From: a bacterium
Lineage (GTDB): Bacteria > Krumholzibacteriota > Krumholzibacteriia > LZORAL124-64-63
DNA: 46,041 bases
NCBI GenBank assembly: GCA_018829565.1
Contig: JAHJTW010000170.1
Span: 1 to 46,041 of the forward strand
Direction: 5' to 3'
Of the stretch, positions 32,132 through 41,484 are shown in pieces. The notes beneath the pieces were generated by a model, which saw nothing but the letters and a program-made list of their open reading frames with translations, ran no database searches and had not been told where the DNA came from. A program made the position numbers and the translations under genes. Within the stretch, counting starts at the first letter, position 1. Each line of letters starts with the position of its first letter.

Positions 32132-33601
32132 ATGAAGAAGACCCTGTTTTACGCCACCCTGACGGGTGCCCTGCTCGCCCTCCTGCTTGCAGGATGCTCC
32201 CTCGACGATCCGATGGACGTCAGCGACACCGTGAATCCCCCCACCGCGAGTGAGGCCGGAACCCCCTACCTGGCCATCGGCAACAGCCTGACCGCCGGGT
32301 ACATGGATGCGGGCCTGATGGTCGCCGGGCAAGGCACCAGCTTCCCCGCCCTGATCGCCATGCAGCTGGGCATGAGCACCGACCCGTCCGTCGCCGGCGC
32401 CTTCACCCAGCCCTTCGTCAACGCTCCCGGCATCGGGTCGTCTGATGTGGGCGAGGGCCTGGTATCCGGCGTCCTGCACTATGACGGGGCGGGCGTGACC
32501 CCCCTCGGTGTGACGGCCTCCGCGGCCGTCCCCGGCCTGCTGCTGGCAGCCGCGGTGCCGACCCAGTACAACAACCTGGGGGTTCCCGGGGCCCGCCTGA
32601 TCGAGGCCCGGACGGTCTACAGCGCGGCCTCCAGCTTCGGCGCCCCGCTGGGTTCGCCCAACCCCTTCTTCGACTTCATCAACCGGGCCGCCTTCTTCGG
32701 CAACGTGAGCATGCCGGCGGACGCCACGACCGGGTTCCCGGCCTACGAGTCGGCCTCGCAGCTGTGGCAGGCCATCGCCCGCGGTCCCGCCCTGGTCACC
32801 CTCTGGCTCGGCGCCAACGACGTCCTGAGCGCGGGCCTCAGCGGCGAGCCCACCACCTATCCCCTGGTCACCGATCCCGCCGCGTTCGGCGCGGAGTACG
32901 GCCAGTTGCTGGGCGCCCTTGCCGGCGGCCTGGCGTCCCGCAACGGCCGCCCCTCGACCATCGTGGTGGGGACCGTGCCCAACATCAACAACTCGGCCTA
33001 CTTCCTGCCCAAGGCGGCCTTCGAGGCCGTCTTCGGGGCCTGGCCCACCACCGAGACGGACGTCCAGTACGTCCTGATCCTGGACTTCCTGTCCTGGTTC
33101 GATCCCACGTTTCCGGGTGTCATGCCTGCCGACATGACCCTCGACACCGAGGAAGTCACCTATCTGTCCACCGTCATCGGCGGCTACAACGCGGGGATCA
33201 GCCAGGTCGTGGCCGGGGTGAACGCCACCGGTCTGGCCAACTGCGGGATCATGGACGTCAACGCCGCCCTGGACGCCCTGACGGCCGAGCAGAAGCAGCA
33301 CTTCCTCTACCTGAGGGCCATCCACGGGGATGAAACGGTCGCCGAGACCGCGGCCCGCACCTACTTCTCCCTCGACGGGGTGCATCCCAACCAGATGGGC
33401 TACGCCTACGTCGCCGGGAAGTTCATGGACGCGATCGAGCTCACCGACGACAGCTACTCCTTCGACCCGGTGCCCCCGGCCGCCTTCACCTGGGATCCGA
33501 CCTACGCCGGCTACGGCGGGGGCAAGTCCGCCGTCGCGTCGGACGGGATCCCCCGCGTGGATCCGGCCCTGGTCGCCTCCATCAAGGCCTTCTTCAAGTA
33601 G
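32132..33601 (+). CDS. SGNH/GDSL-family hydrolase lipoprotein
   Basis: About 489 residues. The lipoprotein signal ends in LLLAGC (Cys22; MKKTLFYATL before it). SGNH blocks: YLAIGNSLTAGYMD (GNSL in place of GDSL, catalytic Ser52), the Gly-containing block II around NNLGVPGARL, block III VTLWLGANDVL (oxyanion Asn) and block V DGVHPNQMGYAYVAGKFM (Asp/His pair). The protein is longer than minimal GDSL enzymes, with extra loops between blocks. It would sit in the outer or inner membrane leaflet and hydrolyse ester or lipid substrates. Coupled with the FadL-type channel 15 bases upstream, it suggests uptake of ester-linked lipids; that is inference. The ATG at 32132 has GCAGGA upstream; a GTG at 32123 is possible. 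Confidence 0.9.
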   Translation: MKKTLFYATLTGALLALLLAGCSLDDPMDVSDTVNPPTASEAGTPYLAIGNSLTAGYMDAGLMVAGQGTSFPALIAMQLGMSTDPSVAGAFTQPFVNAPGIGSSDVGEGLVSGVLHYDGAGVTPLGVTASAAVPGLLLAAAVPTQYNNLGVPGARLIEARTVYSAASSFGAPLGSPNPFFDFINRAAFFGNVSMPADATTGFPAYESASQLWQAIARGPALVTLWLGANDVLSAGLSGEPTTYPLVTDPAAFGAEYGQLLGALAGGLASRNGRPSTIVVGTVPNINNSAYFLPKAAFEAVFGAWPTTETDVQYVLILDFLSWFDPTFPGVMPADMTLDTEEVTYLSTVIGGYNAGISQVVAGVNATGLANCGIMDVNAALDALTAEQKQHFLYLRAIHGDETVAETAARTYFSLDGVHPNQMGYAYVAGKFMDAIELTDDSYSFDPVPPAAFTWDPTYAGYGGGKSAVASDGIPRVDPALVASIKAFFK

Positions 33602-33622
33602 GACCGTCCTTTTCCACGCAGG

Positions 33623-33650
33623 ACCGGGGGAGCCGCAAGGCTCCCCCGGT
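33623..33650 (+). terminator. intrinsic-like terminator after the SGNH gene
   Basis: A 12-bp perfect GC-rich stem (33623-33634 with 33639-33650) closes a GCAA tetraloop, 21 bases after the stop codon, followed by TCCTTT. It probably ends the FadL-type/SGNH transcript. The T tract is short. Confidence 0.75.
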
Positions 33651-33765
33651 TCCTTTGAAACCCCGTATTTTCAATTTTCCGTGCCGGATTTGCCCGTCCG
33701 GTGTTATTTTGGAAGTCGAACCCCGGCCACGGAAACCCGATCCCATCCGCGAGGTAACGGCCCGC

Positions 33766-34641
33766 ATGCACTACTATCGATCGAACTCCGGTTTCGGCTC
33801 GACCATGACCCCCGTGGTCAAGAACCTCATCCTGGCCAACGTGGTCGTCTTCATGCTGCAGACCTTCACCGGCGGAGGCCTGACCGGCCGCCTGGGCCTG
33901 CTCGACCAGTGGTTCACCTTCGTGCCCCGCCTGGCCATCTTCGACCTGCAGATCTGGCGCTTCGTCACCTACATGTTCCTGCACGGGGGATTGTTCCACA
34001 TCCTGTTCAACATGTTCGCCCTGTGGATGTTCGGTTCGCAGATCGAACGCCTGTGGGGCAGCCGCACCTTCCTGATCTACTACTTCGTCTGCGGCATCGG
34101 CGGCGCCGTCACCTACGGCATCTTCAACCTGGCCGGGATGGAAGCCTACATCCCCATGCTCGGAGCCTCGGGCGCGGTCTACGGCATCCTGCTGGCCTAC
34201 GGGCTCACCTATCCCGACTCGGTGATCCTGATCTTCATGGTCGTGCCCATGAAGGCCAAGTACGCGGTGATCCTGTTCGGCTTCATCGAACTGATGAGCA
34301 CCATGGGATCGCACGGATCCTCGGGGGTGGCTCACCTGGCCCACCTCGGCGGCATGGTGGCCGGGTTCATCTTCCTGCGCTGGACGGTGCCGGCCCTGGC
34401 CCGGGGCGGCGCCATCGGCGGGCTGACCGAGGCCTTGCGCCGGGCCAAGGCCCGCCGGAGCATGCGGATGGTGCGGCCCGACCGCAACTCCGGTCCCGAC
34501 ACCCCTGATCAGGGGAACCGCACCCACGGGAACGAAAACCAGGAGCAGATCGACCGGATCCTCGACAAGATCTCGCGCGAGGGCCTGCAGAGCCTGACCC
34601 CCGAGGAGCAGGAGATCCTGCGCCGCGCCGGGCGGAAGTAG
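33766..34641 (+). CDS. rhomboid intramembrane serine protease
   Basis: A 291-residue membrane protein of the rhomboid family (GlpG-like). Six or more helices; catalytic Ser135 is in LGASGAVYG, partner His193 in HLAHLGGMVAG. The HxxxN-type loop FHILFNMFALWMFG (His78, Asn82) supports the oxyanion hole. A family front motif PVVKNLILANVVVFMLQ opens it. After the membrane core it has a soluble C terminus ending in IDRILDKISREGLQSLTPEE, a short helical tail shared by many bacterial rhomboids. The ATG at 33766 has GAGGT upstream; an open frame to 33655 lacks family sequence. It precedes the glycosyltransferase by 11 bases. Confidence 0.95.
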   Translation: MHYYRSNSGFGSTMTPVVKNLILANVVVFMLQTFTGGGLTGRLGLLDQWFTFVPRLAIFDLQIWRFVTYMFLHGGLFHILFNMFALWMFGSQIERLWGSRTFLIYYFVCGIGGAVTYGIFNLAGMEAYIPMLGASGAVYGILLAYGLTYPDSVILIFMVVPMKAKYAVILFGFIELMSTMGSHGSSGVAHLAHLGGMVAGFIFLRWTVPALARGGAIGGLTEALRRAKARRSMRMVRPDRNSGPDTPDQGNRTHGNENQEQIDRILDKISREGLQSLTPEEQEILRRAGRK

Positions 34642-34652
34642 CCGGCCGGGCC

Positions 34653-35597
34653 ATGGACCTGAGCATCGTCATCGTCAACTGGAACACCTGCGGCCTCCTC
34701 CGCGATTGCCTCGCCTCCCTTCCTGCCGCCACCGCCGGTCTGGCCACCGAGATCCTCGTCGTGGACAACGCCTCGCAGGACGGGACGGCGGCCATGATCG
34801 GCCGGGATTTCCCCCACGTACGTCTGCTGGAAGCCGGCGGCAACCTCGGTTTCGCGCGGGCCAACAACCTGGCCCTGCCCCGGACCACCGGGGACATGGT
34901 CCTGCTGCTGAATCCCGACACCGTCTGTCCGCCGGGATCGCTGACCCGCCTGTTCGCCTTCATGCACCGGCATCCGGGGGCCGGGGCCGCCGGCCCCCGC
35001 CTGGTGGACGCCGAGGACCGCCCCACCCTGAGTTTCGGTTTCTTCCCCCGGCTGCGAGATCACTGGCTGGGCTTCCTCGACCCCCGGCGGCTGTGGCTGC
35101 GCGGCCCTCTGGCCCGCCGCATCGTCGTGGCCCCCTCCCGCAGCGAACCCTCCCATCCGGTGGATTACGTGGTCGGCGCCTGCCTCCTGATGCGCCGGCA
35201 CGCCCTGGACCGGGTCGGCCCGCTGGACGAACGGTTCTTCCTGTACTTCGAGGAGACCGACTGGTGCTACCGGGCGCGGGCCGCCGGCCTGGAGGTCTGG
35301 TTCTGCGGGGAGGCGGAGATCAGGCATCTGGAGGGGGCGGCCGCCGGGACGGTGGGCGGGTTCAGCGCGCGCCAGTTCCAGCTGAGCTACCGGCTGTTCG
35401 TGGCCAAGCACTACGGGAAGTGGCGGGTGGGCTGGTACCGTCTGGCCCAGTTCCTGGAATTCGGCGGCAAGGCCCTGCTGAGGCGGCTGACGCCCGGAGA
35501 GCACAACCGGGAACGGGCCCGGGGGCTATGGCTGAAAGCCAGGCTGCAACTGGTGAACGACCTGCGACCCGAGCCGCCGGGACGAACCGGCCAATGA
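34653..35597 (+). CDS. family-2 glycosyltransferase
   Basis: A 314-residue inverting GT2 enzyme that transfers a sugar from a nucleotide donor, usually for surface polysaccharide or rhamnan-type chains. It opens LSIVIVNWNTCGLLRDCLAS. The nucleotide-binding EILVVDNASQDGT follows, then GGNLGFARANNLAL and the metal-binding block MVLLLNPDTVCPPGSL (Asp in NPD). The acceptor-side motif FFLYFEETDWCYRARAAGLE is typical of the rhamnosyltransferase-like branch. No other sugar genes lie nearby. Its stop abuts the stop of rng on the other strand. Confidence 0.93.
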   Translation: MDLSIVIVNWNTCGLLRDCLASLPAATAGLATEILVVDNASQDGTAAMIGRDFPHVRLLEAGGNLGFARANNLALPRTTGDMVLLLNPDTVCPPGSLTRLFAFMHRHPGAGAAGPRLVDAEDRPTLSFGFFPRLRDHWLGFLDPRRLWLRGPLARRIVVAPSRSEPSHPVDYVVGACLLMRRHALDRVGPLDERFFLYFEETDWCYRARAAGLEVWFCGEAEIRHLEGAAAGTVGGFSARQFQLSYRLFVAKHYGKWRVGWYRLAQFLEFGGKALLRRLTPGEHNRERARGLWLKARLQLVNDLRPEPPGRTGQ

Positions 35598-37142
35598 TCA
35601 GTTGCGCTGGCCGGCGCGCGTCTTCTTCTCGAACTCCGCGATGAGATCCTTGCCCGAACCCAGGCTGATGATCCGGAACTCCTCGATGTGGAGGGTCCCG
35701 TCGTCCAGCACGTTCAGCTCGAGATCGAAGGTGCGGCAGAGTTCCCGGAACTGTTCCGGCCGCTCCTCCAGCAGGTAGAGGGCCAGCACGGGGTTGGCCT
35801 GGATCTGGAGCCTCTTCTCGTTGAAGACGATGGCGATCCGGTGGACCAGGCGCTCGATGCGGTTGCTCATCGTCTCCATGGACAGCACCTTGCCGGTCTC
35901 CCGGCAGTAGGGGCAGGGATCCGAGAGCTGACTCAGCAGGGACGGCCTCACGCGCTGGCGGCTCATCTCCACCAGGCCCAGCCCGCTGACCTGGAAAACC
36001 TTGTGGCGGGCCCGGTCTCTCTTCAGGTGGGTACGCAGCTCGTTGAAGACCCGCTTCTTGTTGCCCTCGTTCTCCATGTCGATGAAGTCGATGACGATGA
36101 TGCCTCCGACGTCGCGCAGGCGCAGCTGCCGGGCCACCTCGCGAGCCGCCAGCATGTTCGTCTGGAGGATGGTGTCCTCCTGGTTGCGCTTGCCGGTGAA
36201 GCGGCCGGTGTTCACGTCGATGGACACCAGGGCCTCGGTGGGCTCGATGATCAGGTAGCCGCCCTTCTTCATCCAGACCCGCTTGTCCAGCGAGCGGCGG
36301 ATCTCCTGCTCGATGTCGAACTCGTCGAAGAGAGGCAGGTCGCCGCGGTACAGGCGGATGCGGCCCTTGAGCTCGGGGGCGAAGGTCTTGGCGTAGGCCA
36401 CCAGGCGCTCGTAATCCTCCTTGTCGTCGATCACGAGGCGGTCGGTGTCCTCCTTGAAGATGTCGCGCACCAGACCGACGACGATGCCCACGTCCTCGTG
36501 CACCAGGGCCGGGGCCTGGACCTCGGTGCGGGCCTGGGCGATCTTGCGGATCAGGTTGCCGAGGTAGGCCACGTCCTGCTTGATGGCGTTCTCGCTGACG
36601 CTGGTGGCCGCGGTGCGGATGATGAAGGCGCCCTCTTCGGTCCGATGCTTCTGGAGCAGCTGCTTCAGGCGCACCCGCTCCCGCCGGTCCTCGATCTTGC
36701 GGGAGACGCCGATGTGCCGTCCCTTGGGCATCATGACCAGATAGCGGCCCGGCAGGCTGATGTCGGCGGTCAACCGCGGTCCCTTGGTGCTGATCGGTTC
36801 CTTGGTGACCTGGACGAGGATGGGATCACCGACCTTCAGGACGTCCCCGATGTTGGGAACCATGCGCTGACGGTGGCGCCCGCCCCGGGCGGGGGCTTCC
36901 TCCTCCTCGCTGTCGTCGTGGTCGAGGTCCGAGGCGTGCAGGAAGCCCGCGCGCTCCATCCCGATGTCCACGAAGGCGGCCTGCAGGCCCGGCTTGACCG
37001 AGGTGACCTTGCCGAGATAGACGTTGCCGACGATCCGCTTGGCGTCGGCGCTCTCCATCAGGAGTTCCACCACCTCCCCGTCCTCGAGCATGGCGATGCG
37101 CACCTCGTGGGGGGTGGAATTGATGATGATCTCTTTTTTCAT
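35598..37142 (-). CDS. rng: ribonuclease G/E
   Basis: A 514-residue endoribonuclease that processes rRNA and mRNA. An S1 RNA-binding domain (about 36-130: GNVYLGKVTSVKPGLQAAFV, IGMERAGFLHASD) is interrupted by an acidic loop (about 72-95). An RNase H-like/DNase I-like core follows with the Mg-binding aspartates Asp309 (LVSIDVNTGRFTG) and Asp352 (IIVIDFIDMENEGNKKR). The zinc-link CPYC (410-413) joins the dimer, and FQVSGLGLVEMSRQRVRPSL precedes it. It lacks the long C-terminal scaffold of E. coli RNase E, so RNase G-like. It comes 55 bases after the radical-SAM fusion, a gene order seen widely in bacteria. No strong ribosome site precedes the ATG. Confidence 0.96.
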   Translation of the reverse strand: MKKEIIINSTPHEVRIAMLEDGEVVELLMESADAKRIVGNVYLGKVTSVKPGLQAAFVDIGMERAGFLHASDLDHDDSEEEEAPARGGRHRQRMVPNIGDVLKVGDPILVQVTKEPISTKGPRLTADISLPGRYLVMMPKGRHIGVSRKIEDRRERVRLKQLLQKHRTEEGAFIIRTAATSVSENAIKQDVAYLGNLIRKIAQARTEVQAPALVHEDVGIVVGLVRDIFKEDTDRLVIDDKEDYERLVAYAKTFAPELKGRIRLYRGDLPLFDEFDIEQEIRRSLDKRVWMKKGGYLIIEPTEALVSIDVNTGRFTGKRNQEDTILQTNMLAAREVARQLRLRDVGGIIVIDFIDMENEGNKKRVFNELRTHLKRDRARHKVFQVSGLGLVEMSRQRVRPSLLSQLSDPCPYCRETGKVLSMETMSNRIERLVHRIAIVFNEKRLQIQANPVLALYLLEERPEQFRELCRTFDLELNVLDDGTLHIEEFRIISLGSGKDLIAEFEKKTRAGQRN

Positions 37143-37196
37143 AGGTTGGCCGACCCGGTTCCCCCGGCGGCGGCGTTGTTCCTTCCCCGTCGATTC

Positions 37197-39998
37197 TCAG
37201 CCGGCCAGATGCCGGCTCAACCAGTAACGCAGATTGATCTCGCCCACCTCTTCCAGGGGCGACAACCAGCGTCCATCGTTTTGCAGGCCGAACATTCCCG
37301 TGCGGGTGATCAGACAGTGCCCGGGTTCGGACAGGGCTTCACCCAGCAGGGCGGCCAGGAAATCCACCACCGGCATGATCGCGCCGGTCTCACTGCGCAA
37401 CAGAGCGAAGCCGAGTACGGTGGAGCCGTCCTCCGCTTCGTCCAGGACCTCGACCCGGCCGCCGTGGATCATGCGCCGGGCGTCGAACTCCACATCGCCC
37501 TTGGGGCGTTTCCTCGTGAACGGCCAGGTCTCGCTGGCGCTGAACTCGCGCACCCGGGCCGCCACGGTTTCCCGATCGGGGCCGCCTTCCCGCGGGGCGG
37601 GCAACACGGCCCTGAAGTCGAATCGGCCGACGCTCTGATCGATGGACACCGGCGTCTGGCTGCCCACCAGCGCCTGTCCCAGGACCCGCAACCCCTCCGG
37701 CAACACCCGGTTGAGCTCTTCGTCCCACCCGGGGTGCTCATGGTTCAGGGCCAGGTCCAGATATTCGCGCAAACCAACGACGCCCACCGGCACCGGCGGG
37801 CCGAACTTCAGCAGCGGATGTGGATGATAGCCCTTGCTGTAGGCTACAGGCAAGCCGGAACGTCGCAGGGCCAGCTGCATCTGGCGCTGGAAATCCAGAT
37901 GGCCCAGGAACACCATCTCGCCGGTCTTGCTGAATTCCATGCGGTACCAGCACTTGGCGGCGGCCTGTTGCCTCCAGACCACCCATTTCCGGTCCTCCCG
38001 GCCCGGATCGGCCGGATCGGCATTGCGGGGATCGAAGCCGGGCCGGGACCGCTCCGGTTTCCCCTCCCGGTTCGCCCGGTCCTGCGTCTCAACCCTCCCG
38101 GAAGGTTGACCGCGGACCTCCCGGGGGTCGGCAGGCCCCCTCCGGCGCTGGTCCTGTCCCTCCAGGAGCGAGAAGACGTGCTGGAGGTCCCCGACGCAGG
38201 GCCCGCAGTGGTAACAAGGGCCCTCGATCCGGCAGTCGGGGATGGTCCCTGCCTTCCGGCTGCGCCCCCAGTCCCGTTGCAGGAACGCCTTCTCCACACC
38301 CAGGTCGACCTCGTCCCAGGGCAGGGGGGCATCCGGATCGCGCTCGGCGAGGTAGGGTGCGGGATCGACTCCGCTTGATGCCAGCGCCTCTTCCCAGCGG
38401 TCGAAACGGAAGTGTTCGCTCCAGCCGTCGAACCGGGCTCCCAGCTTCCAGGCTCCGACGACCACCGGGGCCAGTCGCTCGTCCCCCAGGCCGAGCAGGG
38501 CCTCGAGATACGAGGTCTCCGGATCCCGCAGGCTGACCTTCACGTTCATCCGGCGCAGGGGCCGGGCCAGGTAGTTGTTGCGCCGGTCGATCTCGGCCCG
38601 GGAGATCTGGCCCGCCCACTGGAACGGAGTGTGGCTCTTGGGCGCGAACGGCGAAATCGAAACGTGGATCTGGGCGCCCCCCCGGGGGGCCTCGGCGACC
38701 ACACGTCCCACCAGGGCCACCAGTTCGTCGAGGTCCTCGTTGGTCTCGGTCGGCAGTCCGATCATGAAGTAGAGCTTCACGGTATTGACGCCGGAGTTCA
38801 GGGCGCGGGAAGCGGTCCCGATGATCTCGTCCTCGGTGATGTTCTTGTTGATCACGTCCCGCAGGCGCTGGCTGCCCGCTTCCGGCGCGAAGGTGAAGCT
38901 GGCCGGCTTTTCGCGGCTGATCCGGTCGTAGAGATCCTCGTCCACCGAATCCATGCGCAGGCTCGGCAGCACCAGGTTGGTCCGGGTTCCCCCGAGGGCG
39001 TCCTGGATCCCGGCCACCGTCTCCCCCAGCCCCGAGAAGTCGCTGGTGGACAGGCTCAGAAGGCCGACCTCGGCGTGCCCGGAGGCCTTCAGACCCTCCC
39101 TGGCCGCGGCCACGACCCCGTCCGCATCCCTTTCCCGCACCGGGCGGGTGATCATTCCCGCCTGGCAGAAACGGCAGCCGCGCACGCAACCGCGCATGAC
39201 CTCCAGGGCCAGCCGGTCGTGGACCGGTTCGATGACCGGCACGATGGGATCGGGCGGGGGAAAGGCGTTCAGGTCGTGGATGACGCGGGCCCGGACGGGT
39301 CCGCGGACGTCCGGATGCCAGGCCCCCGGCAGGGCGCGCACCCGTTCCAGGAGCGCGGCACGGTCCAGGCCGGCCTGCTTGCCGTCGGCCACCACGGCCG
39401 CGGCCTCCTGGATGATCTCCTCCCCGTCCCCGAGGAACACCACGTCGAGGAAGGGTCCCACCACCGCGGGATTCAGGACGCAGGATCCCCCCGCCAGGAA
39501 GATGGGATGGTCCTCCGTCCGGTCCGCGGCCAGCAAGGGAGCCCCGCTCAGATCGATCATGGTCAGCATGTTGGTGTAGGCCAGTTCGTACCCCAGGGAG
39601 AACCCCACCAGGTCGAACCGCCCCGCCGGACGGCGCGATTCCAGCCCGAACAGCGGCAGGCCCTCCGACCGCATCCGCTGCTCCATGTCGGGCCAAGGGG
39701 TGAAGACAAGGTCGCAGTAGGTCCGGGGCAGGCGGCTCAGGAGGGAGTAGAGGATCCGCAGCCCCTGGTGGGACATCCCCACCTCGTAGGCGTCCGGGAA
39801 GGCCAGCAGGACGTTGGCGCCGCCGGGGGTGAACCCTTCGCGCCGGGTGCCGGCTTCGCCGCCGATGTAGCGGCCCGGATTGGAGACCAGGGGCAGGATC
39901 CTGCGGAGCAGGGTCCGGGACAGTTCGCCCGGATCGTCGAATCGGGCATCGGGTCGCCAGGCGGCGTCCCCGGGGGAGCTGGGTCCGGTCAATGTCAC
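37197..39998 (-). CDS. radical SAM protein fused to a DUF2344 domain (TIGR03960 plus TIGR03936)
   Basis: A 933-residue protein. The N-terminal part (about 30-620) is a B12-binding-like domain followed by a radical SAM core with Cys271, Cys275 and Cys278 (LEVMRGCVRGCRFCQAG) and the FTFAPEAGSQRLRDVINKNI motif. That is the TIGR03960 family of unknown reaction. A charged, proline-rich linker (about 628-680) joins the second domain (about 688-933): RMEFSKTGEMVFLGHLDFQR, LPVAYSKGYHPHPLLKFGPP, as in the TIGR03936/DUF2344 family. The two are usually separate adjacent genes; here they are one frame, upstream of rng as is usual. The GTG start lies eight bases after the purF stop. Confidence 0.95.
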   Translation of the reverse strand: MTLTGPSSPGDAAWRPDARFDDPGELSRTLLRRILPLVSNPGRYIGGEAGTRREGFTPGGANVLLAFPDAYEVGMSHQGLRILYSLLSRLPRTYCDLVFTPWPDMEQRMRSEGLPLFGLESRRPAGRFDLVGFSLGYELAYTNMLTMIDLSGAPLLAADRTEDHPIFLAGGSCVLNPAVVGPFLDVVFLGDGEEIIQEAAAVVADGKQAGLDRAALLERVRALPGAWHPDVRGPVRARVIHDLNAFPPPDPIVPVIEPVHDRLALEVMRGCVRGCRFCQAGMITRPVRERDADGVVAAAREGLKASGHAEVGLLSLSTSDFSGLGETVAGIQDALGGTRTNLVLPSLRMDSVDEDLYDRISREKPASFTFAPEAGSQRLRDVINKNITEDEIIGTASRALNSGVNTVKLYFMIGLPTETNEDLDELVALVGRVVAEAPRGGAQIHVSISPFAPKSHTPFQWAGQISRAEIDRRNNYLARPLRRMNVKVSLRDPETSYLEALLGLGDERLAPVVVGAWKLGARFDGWSEHFRFDRWEEALASSGVDPAPYLAERDPDAPLPWDEVDLGVEKAFLQRDWGRSRKAGTIPDCRIEGPCYHCGPCVGDLQHVFSLLEGQDQRRRGPADPREVRGQPSGRVETQDRANREGKPERSRPGFDPRNADPADPGREDRKWVVWRQQAAAKCWYRMEFSKTGEMVFLGHLDFQRQMQLALRRSGLPVAYSKGYHPHPLLKFGPPVPVGVVGLREYLDLALNHEHPGWDEELNRVLPEGLRVLGQALVGSQTPVSIDQSVGRFDFRAVLPAPREGGPDRETVAARVREFSASETWPFTRKRPKGDVEFDARRMIHGGRVEVLDEAEDGSTVLGFALLRSETGAIMPVVDFLAALLGEALSEPGHCLITRTGMFGLQNDGRWLSPLEEVGEINLRYWLSRHLAG

Positions 39999-40005
39999 CT
40001 CGATG

Positions 40006-41460
40006 CTATGTCGTGTTCCCGCCCTCGGGGGGAAAGGGTTTCACCTTGATCTCTGCGCCGGCGGCATGCTCGTCGAAGACGAGCTTGTTGGGGGTCTCGG
40101 AGAACGAGACCGGATACCGGCCGGTGAAGCAGGCGTCGCAGTACTTGTCGCCGTCCCCGGCGGCCTCCTTCAGGCCGTCCAGGGACAGGTAGGCCAGGGA
40201 GTCGACCCGCAGGTAGGTCGCGATCTCCTCGACCGTGTGGCTGGAGGCGATCAGCTCGTTGCGCACGGGGGTGTCGATCCCGTAGTAGCAGGGATTGGTC
40301 ACCGGCGGGGAGGCGATGCGCAGGTGCACCTCGCGTGCCCCGGCCTGCCTGATCAGCTTGACCAGCTTGCGCATGGTCGTTCCGCGCACGATCGAATCGT
40401 CCACCACCACGACGCGCCGGTCCCGGATCACGTCGGCCACCGGATTGAATTTAATGCGTACGGACATGTCCCGCACCTTCTGGGCGGGAGAGATGAAGGT
40501 GCGGCCGATGTAGTGGTTGCGGATCAGGGCGAGTTCGAAGGGGATCCCGGTCGCCCGGCTGAAGCCCAGGGCGGCGGTGTTCGACGAGTCGGGAACCGCG
40601 CAGACCAGGTCGGCCTCCACGGGCGCTTCCCGGCCGAGGATCTCCCCGCTGCGGCGCCTGGCCGTCTCCACATTGGTGCCGAACACCGTGCTGTCCGGCC
40701 GCGAGAAGTAGACGTGCTCGAAGACGCAGCGCTTCTCGGGGGCCTGCTGGGCCAGCCGCCTGCTGGACAGTTCCCCCCGGCCGAGGACGACCATCTCCCC
40801 CGGCTCGATGTCCCGCAGGTACCTGGCGCCGATGATGTCGAAGGCGCAGCTCTCGCTGGCCACCACGAAGCTGTCCTGGTAGCGGCCCAGGCACAGGGGC
40901 CGGAAACCGTAGGGATCGCGCACCGCGATCAGCTTGTCCCGGGTCAGCAGCACCAGCGAGTAGGCACCCTTCACCTGGGGCAGGATCTCCCCCAGCGCGT
41001 CCTCCACCACCGCCGCCGGATTGCGGGCCAGCATGTGCAGGATGACCTCGCTGTCGCTGGTGGTCGAGAAGATGGAGCCCTCCAGTTCCATGTCGCGCCG
41101 GAGTTCCGGCGCGTTCACCAGGTTGCCGTTGTGCGCCAGGCTCATCGTCCCCCGGTGCGAGGCCACCTGGAGAGGCTGGGCGTTCAGGATGTTGCTGGAG
41201 CCCGAGGTGGAGTACCGCACGTGGCCGATGGCGAAGGACCCGGTGAGCGTCCGGGTGGTGGTTTCGTCGAAGACGTCGGCCACCAGCCCCATCCTCTTGT
41301 GGGTCGACAGCCGGTGCCCGTCGGCGACGGTGATGCCCGCGCTCTCCTGGCCCCGGTGCTGGAGGGCGTGCAGGGCCAGGCTGGCCAGTTCGGCGGCGCC
41401 TCCCACCCCGGCGATCCCCACCACTCCGCACTCTTCGCGCCAGTGTCTCTTCAGATCCAT
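40006..41460 (-). CDS. purF: amidophosphoribosyltransferase PurF, Fe-S type
   Basis: A 484-residue enzyme for the first step of purine synthesis (PRPP plus glutamine to phosphoribosylamine). A ten-residue propeptide (MDLKRHWREE) precedes the glutaminase nucleophile Cys11 (CGVVGIAGVGG). The class II amidotransferase domain includes GMVVLGR-like strands and RYSTSGSSN. The PRPP loop is RRVVVVDDSIVRGTTMRKLV. Cysteines in KRCVFEHVYF, TNPCYYGIDT and KYCDACFTGRYP match the four [4Fe-4S] ligands of B. subtilis-type PurF. The family uses the cluster for stability and propeptide cleavage. It lies 24 bases after the unrecognised 188-residue gene. Confidence 0.96.
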   Translation of the reverse strand: MDLKRHWREECGVVGIAGVGGAAELASLALHALQHRGQESAGITVADGHRLSTHKRMGLVADVFDETTTRTLTGSFAIGHVRYSTSGSSNILNAQPLQVASHRGTMSLAHNGNLVNAPELRRDMELEGSIFSTTSDSEVILHMLARNPAAVVEDALGEILPQVKGAYSLVLLTRDKLIAVRDPYGFRPLCLGRYQDSFVVASESCAFDIIGARYLRDIEPGEMVVLGRGELSSRRLAQQAPEKRCVFEHVYFSRPDSTVFGTNVETARRRSGEILGREAPVEADLVCAVPDSSNTAALGFSRATGIPFELALIRNHYIGRTFISPAQKVRDMSVRIKFNPVADVIRDRRVVVVDDSIVRGTTMRKLVKLIRQAGAREVHLRIASPPVTNPCYYGIDTPVRNELIASSHTVEEIATYLRVDSLAYLSLDGLKEAAGDGDKYCDACFTGRYPVSFSETPNKLVFDEHAAGAEIKVKPFPPEGGNTT

Positions 41461-41484
41461 CGTGTCTCCCGTCCGGCTCCGCGC

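Noticed and set aside
35688-38378. Open frame of about 896 codons on the plus strand across rng
   Set aside because: It is antisense to rng and to the radical SAM gene, with no recognised motif.
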